Part shown: positions 46,990 to 58,487 of the stretch, one piece after another
Layout: every line of letters begins with the position of its first letter
Position numbering within the stretch: position 1 is the first letter of the stretch
Origin: Rhizophlyctis rosea
Taxonomy: Eukaryota; Chytridiomycota; Chytridiomycetes; Rhizophlyctidales; Rhizophlyctidaceae
NCBI GenBank assembly: GCA_027596075.1
Contig: JADGJC010000123.1
Coordinates: forward strand, 40,770-104,769
Direction of reading: 5' to 3'
Length of the DNA: 64,000 nucleotides
Position numbers and translations under genes: made by a program
The notes under the pieces: generated by a model
Database searches by the model: none
Seen by the model: only the letters and a program-made list of their open reading frames with translations
What the model was told of the DNA's origin: nothing

Positions 46990-48135
46990 ATGTACGTCAA
47001 CACATTGGTCCCCTCTGATTATGTTGACTGCACTCATCATGCTTGTACAGATCAGTCGTTCACTGGCTGGGCAAAATGGCCGAAGTCGGTGTCCGCTCGC
47101 TTTGGATATGGTTAGTGCAGTCAGGATCGGTTGGGGACCTCTGAGGTTCCCATTAAAAAACTTCGGGACCGTACCGTACCTGCCCTCCTTCGAACCACCC
47201 ACCATCACATTGAGCGAACCAATGAGGAAACAAATGTTCGAAGAATACAAGCGACAATGGGAGTCATTGGCGAGCTTTGATGCAAATGGTCTTCCACAGT
47301 CCATCCACAACCCCAGCCACAGGAGATTTCTCGCCGAACGAGACCGAAAGACGAGATACCATCACAGACTTCCTCATCTCTGTCCTATCCCATGAAGATA
47401 CCAGCATTCGCAAGCGTTTCATGGTCCGCCGTAAGATCCAACTCAAGTCTCATATTGCCGGCGGTCATGTTGAGTTTGCAGTGACGTGCAGAACATGGCG
47501 ACGCACTCTCATACTGGTCGAACCAAGGGAATGGAGTTCGCGGCAGGCAATACAGTTGCAATTCATTTTTCGCCTGAACAGTTATCAACAATCTCTCCAG
47601 GAAGGACCCCCTAATGATGCAGCTCAAAACAGCAGCAATCATGAACACGAATAGCGGCGTAGAGCTGAAGTACATCTATGGTATCGTGATCACAAGGCAG
47701 CATTGGTTTGTGTTGCGAAATGAAGCAGCCGTGAACAAGTATGAAGAGAGTGTGATTTCCCAAGCGTTTCTCTGGAGAGGTCGTTTCAAGGACGACGATA
47801 AGACGGCCATGGCACAGATCGGAGGAATTGTTAATGGCATCATGCATGAGCAGCTTGATGAGTGCAAAACTCATTCTGAGTCCTCATTCGATAAAAATAG
47901 TATTCCGCGTGTTGGAGACTACCTTTGCTCTATGGCCGTATCCATGCGATCTGCTGCAGTTGAAGGGCTCATCAAGGAGAGGAAGCAGCCGCTCTGCACT
48001 TGCAAGCCGAGAGTGCCATATGGATCAGGCACAGAGGAGCAGTCCATATGTTGCTCTTCAAAGAAGGAAATGCATTTCGATGACAAGCAATGCAAGAGTA
48101 ATGGCACATACATCAACCACTGCTACTCCATCTGA
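46990..48135 (+). pseudogene. Crinkler-like, PD-(D/E)XK-type C-terminal region, frames broken
   Basis: Three overlapping open segments in three frames carry consecutive pieces of one family pattern. About 47150-47290 has LPSFEPPTITLSEP and a Trp-containing helix. About 47310-47640 has an NETERRD helix, a mixed-charge strand and LILVEPRE, where relatives have a Val-x-Glu-x-Lys-type active-site strand. 47614-48135 has a helix rich in Ala/Met/Asn followed by YIYGIVITRQHWFVL, the hallmark YGIVxxxxxW strand of Crinkler-type C-termini in fungi and oomycetes. No Crinkler N-terminal domain is recognised upstream. The frame changes are not explained by good introns: a 35-base candidate at the first step is too short and has a weak donor. 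I read it as a decayed copy. The last segment alone is open for 173 codons. Confidence 0.4.
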
Positions 48136-48308
48136 GAGTGAACTTCCTGGCAAGAACAATGTGCTCTACCTCGCCTCCTGCAGCGTCTATTAAAAACCGC
48201 CTTCAACCAAAATACAAACAATTGTACAAACTCTACAAAACTCCAGACCAAAAATCAAAGAAAATATATACATAACGGTTGAATCAACCCCAAAAAGTTA
48301 CAAAACTC

Positions 48309-51300
48309 CTACATCCTGACAAGCCCCATCTCTCTCAAAACCTGATCCACCAACCCATTCACAACCTCCCTCCTCCCACTCAAATCAACCCCAAACCTCC
48401 CCTGCAAAGCCTCCCGAATCTGCTTCTTTGTCATGGTCATCAAATCCCCCTGCGCAATCATATTCCGGATCTCCTGCAACATCTGCCCATCTGTCGGTCC
48501 AGCCGCCACAGCAGTAAGAGGCGTCACCGGCGCATCCCTATATACGCTTCCTCGTCCGTACATGCTCATCCCCCCTCCATACGCGCTAGGCGCATACACA
48601 GTGCCAGAATACCGAGTCTCGGTTCCTGAAACGAGAGACCGTGTGTCTTCGTCGTCTGATGGTGTTTGGGTTGAGGTTTGTGTTGAGTATTGACTGGCTA
48701 TTTCTGCTTCGTAGTCTTGCCAACGCTTCAGAGGCACGGATGATGGGTCGAACTGCGTTTTGATGGGTCGAACAATCAGCATCAGGAAACGGCTTCAAGT
48801 TGAAGAAAGGACCAGATTACTCACCGGCTCTTCATTAACGTAAACAGTCTTCTTCCCTTCACCAACGACCACCCTCGTGTTTCCCCACGAAAAATCATCA
48901 AAATGCCAGAAGGCATAGATGGGAATGTAGAATGAAAAGACCGGAAGCGCCAGGAGGTACTAAACAATCAAACGAAGATATTCAATGATTGATACCACGC
49001 AGAACTACCATACTCCAACCACACATCACACTCCAAAACTTCAACAACCTACCACAACCATCCACCCAATATGCTGCCACTGCCTCCTCAATATGAAAAT
49101 CACTGCTTGGAACGCATAAATCGCACACAATAAAATAATACTGAACTTCGGAAACTCCGCTTGCAACCCGCTTGCGAGCGCGTATATCAGGTAAACAATA
49201 TACACGACCGTCGCGGGCTGAACGAACGTTGCAAAGAGATCGATCATAATGACGAACCGCATCGAGAAGCAGCAGAAACCGCAGAGTTCGGAGAGTGTTG
49301 TTAGTTCCATCAGGTTGTGGACGGTGGAGTTGATCCTGTTGAAATAAGGAATGGGGTTAAAGGCTATCGGTGGGTAGGGAGCATTAGAAAGCCCAGACCA
49401 TCGTCTACGCTGAGACAACAACACACTCCACCGCTCCGGCGCAGAGGTATAACACTTGGCATCACTCGTGAAACTCGTCTTCATTTGCGGGAAATGCTTC
49501 AACATCAGCGTCGTCAAATACCTGAAAGCAAAGCAACATAAATCATCTACACATCCCAAACTCATCCCAACACCCCAAACAAAACAAAAACCCACCGATC
49601 CTCCCCCAAATGCAACAAATTCTTCTTATGCAACGTATCCACATGATTCTCCTCATAATCCCTCAGCACCCCCGGCGCAACCAAAAGCGGAACATTGCTA
49701 CCCCCCGCGGTCCGAATGCGGTACATGCAGAAACAACCCGGTAAACACGTCACGGTTCCGAATAGACTTTCGAAAGCTTTTGCTAGGTGGTGGGAAATGA
49801 AGTACTCGTACACTTGGATCATGGCGACCCATGTTGTTTTTTCGTTTGCTAGACGGGTTTCGCCGCAGAGTCCCATTGTCTGATGAGAGGAAGAGGGATC
49901 AGCAACGTCGGGCAGTCAAATGAGAAAGAAAAAAGGTAGACTAACCTTAGCATCATGAACCATACTCGACACCATCCGATTCAACGCAAACTGCTCAACA
50001 ACCGTATCCGCATCCACCATAAGCACAAACTCATAAAAACTCGGATGAACCCCTATAACATCCCTCATATGCCAAAACAAATCCAACTCCAAAGGCGTCA
50101 TCTCACTATTAAAATGCACCCGATTCAGATACCGCATCAACACCAACTGACTGTCTCTCTTTCCCCTATTCCCCGGTTTGCCCCTCTCGCCCACTCCACC
50201 GACTTTAACAACAACGACAAAAGGTACTTGGTGTCCGCGCGCTTCGTATAGACCGGAATAGACTTTCGCCATGTTGAGTTGTTTTGCGCCCTCCCCAAGG
50301 GATTGGAACGCGCGAGGTTCGGGATCAAAAGAATCATCCACGCCCAAAATGTCAAGCACAATCCTCGGCGTAGGTCGATCATTCCCACTCCCGATAATCA
50401 TCCCATCACAAACAACAAATATCAACTTCCGCTTATCATCATACTTCAAATCGGTAATACTGTCAATCGTCTGCGCAAGGCTTTCGATACCTTCCGTATA
50501 CGCCGTCACGAGACAGATTACAAACTTATCATGGTCCTCGGGATCTTGTCTCCGTCTGAATTGCAATGCTGCGAGGAATTTGACACCGATGACCGTGACG
50601 AGGATGATGGAGGCGACTACTAGGATCCAGTTTGTGAAATTGCAGGCAACGGTGTTGCGGTCGTCGACGGTGCCGATGTACCACATGGCGTTCATGCAGC
50701 GGAGGGTGCGGAGGGCGGCGTCGGAGTTGGTGCGGCGGTAGGAGAGGTAGGCTTGGGTTGCATCCCCTCCATTGGCAGACTGAAAGTCGTTGACTAGTCC
50801 CTTGTCGAAGGGTTGGTTTCGGATGTTGAAGTAGGTGGAGAAGTAGTAGACGTTGTTGAAAATCGTGCTACATCAAAGAACCATGTCAGCGCCATTTTGA
50901 CATTTCGAACTTGAAGTTCACCATAACTCACAAATAAACATCCGTACTACTACTCAACCCCTTAATCCTCTCCCTACTCCACCCAACCCTCCCCTTCGCA
51001 TATTCATTCAACGCCCCAACATACGGCTGCGGTGCCCCATTCGTCCCATTCCCTCTATGCAAATACTTCGCATTCGCAGGTCTCGGCTTCCAGGGAATAC
51101 CATCCTTCGCCGTCGGATTAATGTTATCCCAACCCGATTGAGGCGCCGCAAACCCATCACAATATGCACCCCACTGATCCTGCATGTAGAACAACCCGCT
51201 CACATCTCCTCCAAACAACTGATTCCATTCGTAGTTCTGAATCAAGGGAGCCGGACCTGATGCCCAGCTTCTCGTGTGGATGTCTACGAGGCGTTGGATG

Positions 51301-54300
51301 TTGTAGTACTTTCCATATGCTGCGACCCAGGGTTGTTCGCCACCTTTACCCAAAGCCGCTATCTCGTCCAGTGTTCGGATAGGTTTGGATGGACAAACGA
51401 CAAAATTCAACCCGATGATGAAGAACAGCAACGCAGCGCACATGAAAATAATCATGATGCATAGCGCGACCTTCTCCCTCCACGCCATCCGGATATCCGG
51501 TCGTTTCATCTTCCCGCACCATGACAAAAACGGTGATGGTATCCACCACGTCAACATCCACGTGCAACACACCCACGCTGTCCTAGCGGGTGTTACTTTC
51601 GACACCGCAACAACCGTCTCAGTCCTCCTCGACACCCCGACCTCCTTCCCACCACGCACCTTCCCCAACTCCACGTCAATGCTCTCCACATTCGATTTGC
51701 TAACCCGCCCACTCCCCACTCTACCACTTCTCTCCCCCGCATAACTAAACTCCGACCCATACTGCGACTCAACATCCGAAACATCATCCATATCACTAAA
51801 ACTCGTCTCATTCACCTGTCGTCCAGGCGAACCCTCCGAAATCCGCAGCTCCGTATGACTGGTCGTCGACAACGGAGGATCAATCGACACCTGCGAATTC
51901 CTCTTCCACCTCTCCCCACTCCCAACACCAATCACCGCCTCCTCCTCCCTCTCCTGCAAAGCCATCCACAACCACTTCCACTTCCTATCCGACAAAAACA
52001 ACTTCGTCCGTCCGATTCCAACTTCATTCCCGCCCCACCCTCTAGCCACCACGGCCTGCTCAACAACCTGCCTAGCATTCCCCCCACCAACACCCAAAAC
52101 ATCTCCAAACCTCTCCACAATCTCCCGATACTCCATCCCCTTCGGACTAACATCAACCTTACCCCTTACACCCACTAAAGCCATCACACCAAAAAGCTCC
52201 ACCTGCCTCCTCACACACTCCGGATCAAACTTCAACTCCCTCTCCACCCCACTCTCAACCGCCCGGAAACACCAAACTCCCCAATTCCTCGTGCAAGCGA
52301 TAGTGTCGATAGTCTCATCCAAGGCCGTCGCAAAACTCCCCAGGACTGTAGGCTTCAAATCCCGTCGCTCACCCAACGGACTTCTCTTCTTCTTCCTCGT
52401 CGACGGGCTCCGCATCGGTCGACTGGCCTGTCGGGCACTGACAATGGTTTTGTTGGACCGCGAAAGCGTCTCGCTCTCCACCCCGACTTTCTTCGAAAAC
52501 AGGTGCGCGGCGAACGCGTTTTCCGATGCGGGTTGGCCTGTTGTGCCACGGAACAGGGTGACGAAGTCCGCGTCGAGTTCTTCGGTGTTGCGGGTGACGA
52601 AGTCTGTTGGGTCGTATTCGACGGCTCCGAAGTAGTGTCTGACACCAAATACGCTGAAATCCGTCGGAGGGAGAGAGTGGCATTTTGTGGAGGGGATGAA
52701 CCGGGTGTTTCCTAGTAGATATGTGTTCAGGCTCGTCCCTAACCGTCCAGATGGCTCCAGTTCCGCTTCCTTGCGATTCGACTCTTGCGATATAATGGGT
52801 AAAACTCCATCTAAAGTCCCTAAACTACTTCCCGTCAACAATTCCAGATTCAAGGTATTGTCCGGATGTGGAAGGCGTGGAACGTCCACCCCGTCCGCGA
52901 CCATTTCCTCCAAATATGAGTCAAATCGACGTCGTTGAACGTGTCGCATTATTCGTTCATTGGCATAGTTTGTTAGGAAGGCATCGAACGTGGTTGAGGA
53001 TAGACCATGCGAGACGGGACCAGGGAAATCAACTATGGCGATAAAATTCGATACTAGCGCCTCCTCTTTACACAATCGCTTATTGATATGCTCCACCAAC
53101 CACGCAAAAACACCCGCATACAACGCCCGTGCAAGAGCGTCACGCTGTTCTTCTGCGCCGTTCGCGTTCAGGAAAATTGAACAAAGCTCTCGACGGACCA
53201 TTTTCGTTCGGTACGTGAGGGTGGTTTCTAGCGTAGCGGAGGATACGCCGAGTAATTTAGCAGCTGTTTCGAGGGAATAGAAATTCCTAACGGTACAGGC
53301 TTCCTGGGGCTTATCTGAATCGTCGACAAAGGTGATGTTACCGAGGTGGAGGATTGCGGAGAGGACTTGAAAGAGTTCTGAGCGGGTGCGGCGGCCTATG
53401 CCAAGGGAGGTGAGGTGGTCTTCTAGCTGTTTGAATTTGGCGGCATCATCTAATGTTGTTCCGATAGCTCTTTTGGATGATGAACGGTTCAAAGTTGCTT
53501 CCCGACCCAAAGTCCCTCCAGATCTTCCTAATGTACCCTTTTGTGAATTTGATCGCTTCAATGTCCCTCCTCCCATGGACGAGCGTCGCCTTAGTGTTGC
53601 TTTCGGAGACCCGCCCAAATAATTATAATCATTCACATCCGTCAAAGACAGCTTCTCCCGCTCGCTAGCAGATAAACCTGCAAGTAGTTGATAGAAGATA
53701 TGGAAATTTCGTTCTCCTTCCAGAAGTCCCCAACCCAGCGCAACCCTCTGCTTATCAAAAACGAAATCTAGTAGTTTTACGCCGATCATTTTCCCAGCGT
53801 CGTCGTATTGATATTCCGTGTATCGGCCGTACCGGGATGCGTTGGGGGAGGAGGGCAAACTCGCGTGTCCAAATGATTCCAAGGCGCTCTCCATCTTTTG
53901 AGCTCCAGATAGTACGCGAGACTTCTTCTTTGCGGTCTTGCTAAGGGTGATGAGTTGTCGTAACAGTATCTTTCGGGCTTCGGATTTGCCGCTCCCGGTC
54001 TCGCCGCTTGGTTTGTTTATTTACATCACGACCATGTACTGTCCTTGCCATCCAGCAATTGCCATGTACTAACCTGCAAATAATGCTCTGATCCTCTTCA
54101 TCTCTCATCATGGAAGAAAATGCATTCGCTGCAATCTCCGCGACATGTGCTCCCACATTTGACGGGCCCTTCTCACGGGCTGCTTTCGCATATGCAGCAA
54201 ACACCTCGTCCTCTATTGACTCCGCTTTCCCGCCCGTACCTTCCACTCCCAGAGCAATCATTGTATCGTGACCGCATCGTGTGCAATATGTTTTCCTATC

Positions 54301-54489
54301 GAATCGCTTTTGAAGGTGTGTCATCACATTGTCGCTGGTTGCTTTTCCGGCAAAGGCAAGTGCTAAATCTTCCTGTGCATCTGGCTGAGCGTTGCTGGAA
54401 AGGGGTTGCGCGTAATATTCGGCGGTGGTGTGGTGGGTATATGTCCCTGACGAAGGGGCTCGGGTCCGGCCTGCGTTGTGGCGAGGCAT
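48309..54489 (-). CDS. Chitin synthase with myosin-like motor and DEK_C domain
   Basis: Eight exons on the minus strand (54489-54074, 54006-50932, 50867-49946, 49879-49596, 49521-49399, 49335-49053, 48959-48825, 48752-48309) give 1,893 residues. The motor-like head comes first: P-loop GETGSGKSE (about 140-148), switch [10 protein letters not shown], and IAIVDFPG in place of switch II. A cytochrome-b5-like region and transmembrane segments follow. The family-2 glycosyltransferase core has [41 protein letters not shown] and QRRRWINST, all needed for chitin synthesis at the plasma membrane. FSWGNTRVV precedes the DEK_C end (MLQEIRNMI to the end), as in class V/VII enzymes. A Ser/Arg/Gly-rich insert with five TL-x-R-like units sits in the motor after YNYLGG. 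Confidence 0.95.
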
Positions 54490-55030
54490 GTTGAAGGGAA
54501 TTTCGGGTTAGGCTGGGTGGAGTTCGGGAACGCAGGGTCCAGGAAACTTTCCGTGTTCGGGTCAAGACCGCCAATGCCTACCCAATATTGACGGTCGTTG
54601 ACACTTTATGACTACGGCAAACGAAGCATTACCGCAGGAAATGGAGATGTAAGGAGGAGAAACACTAGTCCTGCGAATGGGAGTGAAGGTTGCCAACAAA
54701 GCAGTGAGGGAGGTGCCAACAAAGTTCGAAGGCACACACCACCACGACGCCACTTCATGTTGGGTAAACAAATAAAGTTCCTATCGCGACGCTTTGTAGG
54801 GTTATGGAAATCAAACAATGGACGCCCACATATTAGAAAAATATATATTGAGGAACATATTGTTCATCCTGAATTATACGTATTGAATAGGAACAACTAC
54901 TATCAACATATACTAACTGTAATCATAGCTATATCGCGGATATGTCCGCATGGTCTAAGAGATAGTACTATCCAGAGGCAAACTTTCATCATCGCAATGC
55001 GCGAATAATGGGTCCCTAGCATGAACCCAC
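54490..55030. other. Intergenic, AT-rich in the middle
   Basis: Lies upstream of the chitin synthase and downstream of the secreted CYTH-like gene. About 54830-54950 is markedly AT-rich. No gene is recognised. Confidence 0.45.
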
Positions 55031-56002
55031 TCAAGCACAGAACCCAGACTGGTAAGTATAAATAATGTTCGACTTTGTATCCGGGTTAGGATCAATCCAG
55101 CTCGTCAGACTCTGAAGCCCAACCCAAAACTGGTCCGTAAGCCTAGTACTCGTAGTCCCCCATGTCTCATTCGAATCCTCCACCACAAACGACACCTCAG
55201 CCAAGAACGGAGTAGTAGAAGTCGAGGAGCTATACCACAAGGTCAATGTGAAGACTGCCTGCTTGTCACCCGTACCAGGCAACCCAACGGTGTTAGAGCC
55301 CTTGTAGCGTTTCTCGTAGATAGTGAGACCGGAGACTTGGACGAGGGGAGTTGCGGTGTTCCACCCATAGAGCGTGACGGCATTGGGGTAGATGTCAGAG
55401 ATGTCAGCGACGGTGTTGATGTTCTTGGTGTCGGAGAGTTGGATGGAGTTGGAAGAAGAGAAGACGGAGGAGTACGGGGCGACAATGTCTTGTTGGAATT
55501 TGGGACCGTCGTAGCAGCCGGCGGATTTGGAGGAGGTCATGTCGCTGTTGTACACCAAGGTGGACCGTATGAGTCTTTCAAGTCGATTTTGACAATTGGA
55601 GAAGATTGTCCATACTCACGTGTTAGAACTATTATACCGATCAGCATGCCGGAACTTCAACGTACTCTCCCTCGAACTAGTACAAATCGACCCCGTCGAA
55701 TACGTAATGGCCCGCGTACGCCACTGGAACCCATTCTTCTTCAACAAGCATGAGCTGGCAGTGTCATAGAACTTGATGGTGCGTTGAAGATCCAAAGTAA
55801 GGGAGCCCGAGCTCGTCATGCCTAAGGCGGTGGCCTGACCCTTGATGGCGGTCCAGAGGTTGTTGGTGGCCGTGGTGGGGGACGAACCGGTGAAGAGGGA
55901 CTCTTGGAGGGTTAGCTTGAACTCGCGGGAGAGGAGGAGGGGGGAAGGAGCAGAGGCGGTGAGGCCGGCGAGGGAGAGGAGGGCGATGAGCTGCTTGAAC
56001 AT
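55031..56002 (-). CDS. Secreted protein with CYTH-like motifs
   Basis: Two exons on the minus strand, 56002-55620 and 55544-55031, join at phase 2 to give 298 residues. Residues 1-18 form a signal peptide (MFKQLIALLSLAGLTASA). The body has motifs spaced as in CYTH/triphosphate tunnel enzymes: REFKLTL at the mature start, LQRTIKFYDTASSCLL, FQWRTR, then STLKFRHADRY, which corresponds to the TLK-R strand. Established CYTH enzymes cleave triphosphates or polyphosphate inside cells; a secreted version is unusual. The full set of acidic metal-binding residues cannot be confirmed by eye. A TATA box and a leader intron lie upstream. Alternatively it is an unrelated beta-rich surface protein. Confidence 0.65.
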
Positions 56003-56017
56003 GGCTGTGTGCTATAT

Positions 56018-56075
56018 CTGTTAGTTCATTGTTGAATTGAGAGAAATCCCCTTGATGATAGATGCGTTGACTCAC
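56018..56075 (-). other. Probable 5' UTR intron
   Basis: On the minus strand a consensus donor (CCAG/GTGAGT) begins at 56075 and an acceptor (CTAACAG) ends at 56018, fifteen bases before the ATG at 56002. CTAAC within the acceptor region may also be the branch site. Confidence 0.55.
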
Positions 56076-56136
56076 CTGGAATGTAAAGTAAATATGAGAA
56101 AGTGACGCCTGAGGCAAGTTTTTCGACCCATCCGCA

Positions 56137-56145
56137 CTATTTATA
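56137..56145 (-). promoter_or_regulatory. TATA box
   Basis: TATAAATAG on the minus strand lies 135 bases upstream of the start codon of the secreted CYTH-like gene and about 60 bases before its leader intron. Confidence 0.55.
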
Positions 56146-56864
56146 CGTCTTCCCCACTTGCGCTTTCCACCTCACTCTGCTCAACAGCTTCAAAAGCTAT
56201 TCCTCCGGCTCTCCAAAGACCCCTCACGAACCGACGAACCTTCCAAAATTTGGCGGCACGATCACCTCGGAGAGGTCCGGTTGAGGATAGTCGTTTGTAA
56301 TTTCGCCGAAGTGATGGATTCATTTTCGCAAAAAAAAAAAAGCCGTATCAAGTCTATCATAATGCACGTTGCGACTTACGGAATGTCGGAAATGAACACC
56401 CTCCAGCCAGTCAGAACGCGTGCCCTAACACGTGTGACACGCTTTTTGACCCAGCCGGAGCACGCAGCACCTGCGCAGCACCCAACGATTGCAAAAGAAT
56501 CAAAAGCCTTCCTCCGATCGTCCTGCAGGAATGCACCAGGATAGAAAACATTCTTTCCGAGTGGGGCTAGTCCCCACAGTCGTTATGTCGGTAATAAGTA
56601 AAAGTGAAAGCTCGTGCATCACGCTCCTTTCGAGCGAATGGTGGTGTGGACAATGCACAACATCACAACTCAAGTACACACATCTGGACCCTCTGAATAA
56701 TGTAACGTCCCATGCCAAGCGACTGCATAGAGGAACTCATACTCAAGTGATAACAATCGAACTCCGAATATTTTGTGTAATTACGACTTCTAAATGTTCA
56801 TCCATTACAAATGATAGCTGCATACATGTTCGAGGCGAATGTTGCCCTGCTCGAAAACATGATT
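56146..56864. other. Intergenic, nothing recognised
   Basis: No gene is supported. A homopolymeric A tract lies near 56330. Confidence 0.45.
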
Positions 56865-57620
56865 TCAGTTGGCAGGAAGACGACGCCCCTCAAATTTCTC
56901 TGCCAGCGTTTTGCAATCGCTTTCTGCAAGAAAGTTGCGACTCCAGAAAGCGGACCAGATGGCTGGGAACAGACACACGACAAGAAAATCACAATATACA
57001 ATAGAAGACATGATGCAATTTCGTTCAGTATATTTCCCAAGATGGGTACAAAAGTACTTGAACGACGCTTGTGAAGTGGTGTATTGGATGTGCGTGCTAA
57101 ACGGAAGATATGATGTCAATATGAGGATTAAAAAGCCGATGAAGCATGCTCATCACACTTACCAGGCATGGAATTTCAGGGCTCCGGAGAGCGTCAGCGT
57201 TCCCCAACACAGGTCTCCGGCGACACTTTGCGCAAAAAGCGCAAGGCAATGAACGGGTAATGCACTCAAGATGCACCAACCACACTGAACCTTGCCAACA
57301 ACGACTCCCTGGTGAGTACTAACCACTTTCTCCCAATATACCATGCCTGCAAGTACTTGACAAACAGTTATGACGCGGTGTACGGAATGTGAATGCTATA
57401 CGGAAGATGTGAGTCAATAGAGGTATGAAAATATATGACGCACGCATGCGGAACTTACCAGGCATGGAAACTAAACGCTCCAGAGAGTGTTTCGTGTTCC
57501 CCAACACAGGTCCCCGGCGGCATTTTTTGTGCAAAAAGCACAAGGCAATGAACGGGTAATGCACTCAGAGGTGCACCAACCACACTGGACCTAACCGACA
57601 ACGGCTCCCTGGCAAGTACT
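56865..57620 (-). repeat. Duplicated exon-like units (300-base period) of an unidentified minus-strand gene
   Basis: Two units at 57163-57308 and 57459-57608 each begin after an acceptor-like CCAG/GGAG and end at TGCCTG/GTAAGT. Both stay open for their last 36 or so codons with the shared protein pattern LSALPVHCL-LFAQ, then LSGA--FHAW. The first 30 codons read in different frames, and the units are 146 and 150 bases. A further open segment on the same strand ends with a stop at 56865 (from about 57063) and could be a last exon; it has a hydrophobic stretch (YCDFLVVCLFPAIWSAFW). A small exon-like GCATGGTAT piece recurs before each unit. I do not recognise the protein. It may be a real gene with duplicated exons or a decaying one. 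Confidence 0.4.
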
Positions 57621-57849
57621 AACTACACTCTCCTCACATACCATGCTGCGAGTTGTTGGTTTCGATGTGGTCGAGCCTGTATAACGGTTAGTCCACGATG
57701 TGGGAAACGTCAATGTGTAATGCTGCTTACCTGAAATATGTAAACAAGTTTCCACTCTGCACTCCCTTCCAAAGAAAAGGAAGGTCCCAGGCTTGTGACT
57801 GGCGTAGCGGCATTAAAAACTTGATAGAGGTGGATAACCAAGGGGGATA

Positions 57850-58487
57850 ATCATTGGCCTTCTTGTACCTTAGCTGCATCGCCTCACATCCGTTCCTACC
57901 CCTTCTTGTGCCTGCCCTTGTTGGAAGGACAACTGTAATTGAATGAAACGCGAGTTAGGTAATCTTATTTAGGTGAGAGCAATGACGAAAGGATGAGGAA
58001 CCACCCTTGAAGCACGTCGGGGCGTTGCTTCTCCAACCTCGTTTCCACGCTGTGCCATTGCCGTGGTGGGGTATATCTGTGATAGAAGGACGTCAGCAGC
58101 CGACACGATCTCTTGATTGGGCGCATAAAAAACGTACCCGTGGCACATCTCCAACCCGCTAGGTATGTATTTCCTCCTCCCCCAACGCCTGCTTGTGCTA
58201 TTGCCGAGGTGGGGTATATCTGTGATAGATTCATTCAGTAACAAAGCAGCTGTAAGGATGAAGCGCTGAGTATCTTACCCGTAGCACATCACGAACCCGC
58301 CGGGAATGATTCCCTGCCCCCCTCCGGCCCCACACCTTCTCCGCCTGTGCCATTGCCGTAGTGAGGTAATCTGATTGAAAGCTCTTAGCACTTCGCGAGT
58401 TCAAATAAATCAGGAAACACTTACCCGTGGCACTTCGCAACCCCACCGGAAAATATCCCTTGCCCTCCCATCCCTATACCAGCTGCT
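57850..58487 (-). repeat. Five short exon-like tandem units, Gly-rich
   Basis: Minus-strand units end near 58427, 58277, 58131, 58009 and 57873, spaced about 120-150 bases. Most contain CGGCAATGGCACA-like sequence after TACCCCACC and end in GTGC[CT]ACGG/GTA[AC]G, a donor-like end. Three give Gly-rich peptides (GIGMGGQGIFSGG, GAGGGQGIIPGG, GVGGGGNTYLAGW). Unit lengths differ and are not multiples of three (for example 92 and 82 bases), so no single reading frame was recovered. The block could be exons of one gene with the 56.9-57.6 kb units, or a degenerate minisatellite of exon-intron units. Confidence 0.4.

Noticed and set aside
54598..55008. A 136-codon plus-strand open frame between the chitin synthase and the CYTH-like gene
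   Set aside because: It runs through an AT-rich stretch, has no motif, and overlaps likely promoter sequence of the chitin synthase.
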